Source: Peptoniphilus raoultii
GTDB lineage: Bacteria > Bacillota > Clostridia > Tissierellales > Peptoniphilaceae
Length of the DNA stretch: 64,000 bases
Reading direction: 5' to 3'
Assembly (NCBI RefSeq): GCF_900099555.1
Contig: NZ_FMWM01000002.1
Location: forward strand, 1,361,629-1,425,628
In this document: positions 63,910 to 64,000 of the stretch, piece after piece
Numbering within the stretch: position 1 is the first letter of the stretch
Layout of the letters: the number at the start of each line of letters is the position of its first letter
Made by a program: the position numbers and the translations under genes
The notes under the pieces: generated by a model
Seen by the model: the letters and a program-made list of their open reading frames with translations, nothing else
What the model was told of the DNA's origin: nothing
Database searches by the model: none

Positions 63910-64000
63910 TTACACCTCCAACTTTAAATAATCGGGATAGGATTCAAGAATCTTTTTAAGCCCTAAAATCAAAAACTCAAAAAAAAATTGAACCCTTTCA
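63910..64000 (-). CDS. prp: ribosomal-processing cysteine protease Prp, C-terminal fragment
   Basis: The last 30 codons of a gene that continues past the right edge read [17 protein letters not shown] at the end, which resembles the Prp (YsxB) C-terminus. The stop at 63910-63912 is one base before the rpmA ATG, the Bacillus rplU-prp-rpmA arrangement. Prp removes the L27 extension. The identification relies on position and on this short fragment. Confidence 0.8.
   Translation of the reverse strand, partial: ERVQFFFEFLILGLKKILESYPDYLKLEV

Noticed and set aside
1-64000. CRISPR array, prophage, restriction-modification or other defence system
   Set aside because: No regularly spaced repeats, phage structural genes, integrases or nuclease/methylase pairs were found. 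The accessory DNA is limited to two insertion sequences and a few decayed or orphan genes.

Overview
The window is about 64 kb of chromosome from a low-GC, obligately anaerobic Firmicute. Gene content and order (Rnf complex, large 2-hydroxyacyl-CoA dehydratase-activase homologue, histidine fermentation genes, alaS-ireB-ruvX-DUF1292-fur-rnj, trmR-trhP-udk, prp-rpmA-obg-yhbY-nadD-yqeK-LCP-rsfS) fit Tissierellia/Peptoniphilaceae, with a Peptoniphilus-like amino-acid-fermenting coccus the best guess. The assignment to that family is inference. Most of the window is intact housekeeping and fermentation DNA. I see no prophage, CRISPR array, restriction system or recognisable defence island.

Layout. 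1-5154 (minus): cca-glmM-degV-xpaC-telA, running off the left edge. 5318-6726 (plus): a lipoprotein and a secreted protein with two copper-amine-oxidase-N-like repeats. 6888-8545: wreckage of an OpuC-type osmoprotectant ABC transporter. 8603-12883 (minus): a 1426-residue ASKHA activase fusion; then a 2[4Fe-4S] ferredoxin, rpmF-yceD and ackA, with tmcAL divergent. 16858-19437: a decayed CoA-disulfide-reductase-like gene joined by a deletion to an ArsR regulator. 19561-23073 (minus): coiled-coil protein, coaD, rsmD, lipoprotein, aspartokinase. 23271-24815: tRNA-Lys(CTT) and tRNA-Leu(CAG) with a broken IS30 element between them.

24884-37071 is a histidine utilisation region. hutI is transcribed on the minus strand and ends in a terminator. 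A separate minus-strand unit follows: NhaC-family transporter, small membrane protein, hutH, ftcD, fhs, fchA, glmL. hutU is divergent from hutI. Together these turn histidine into glutamate plus formimino-THF, then into 5,10-methenyl-THF and ammonia. Fhs may recover ATP and formate from the one-carbon unit. GlmL points to a glutamate mutase encoded elsewhere. 37121-41578 holds a membrane protein, an SfsA-GNAT fusion, a UvrD-like helicase and a nitroreductase. A complete ISL3 element with 8-bp target duplications sits at 41622-43096.

44027-49091 (minus) is rnfCDGEAB, the ferredoxin:NAD+ oxidoreductase ion pump. 49450-57742 (minus) is udk, trhP, trmR, RNase J, fur, DUF1292, ruvX, ireB and alaS. 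58195-59029 (plus) is a T-box riboswitch with a UGG specifier in front of trpP, so tryptophan-tRNA controls a tryptophan transporter. 59087-64000 (minus) is ridA, rsfS, an LCP protein, yqeK, nadD, yhbY, obg, rpmA and the 3' end of prp.

The points most worth a second look are the SfsA-acetyltransferase fusion, the hut cluster carrying glmL, the two loci in which deletions fused neighbouring genes, and cca, which has no ordinary start codon upstream of its catalytic motif.
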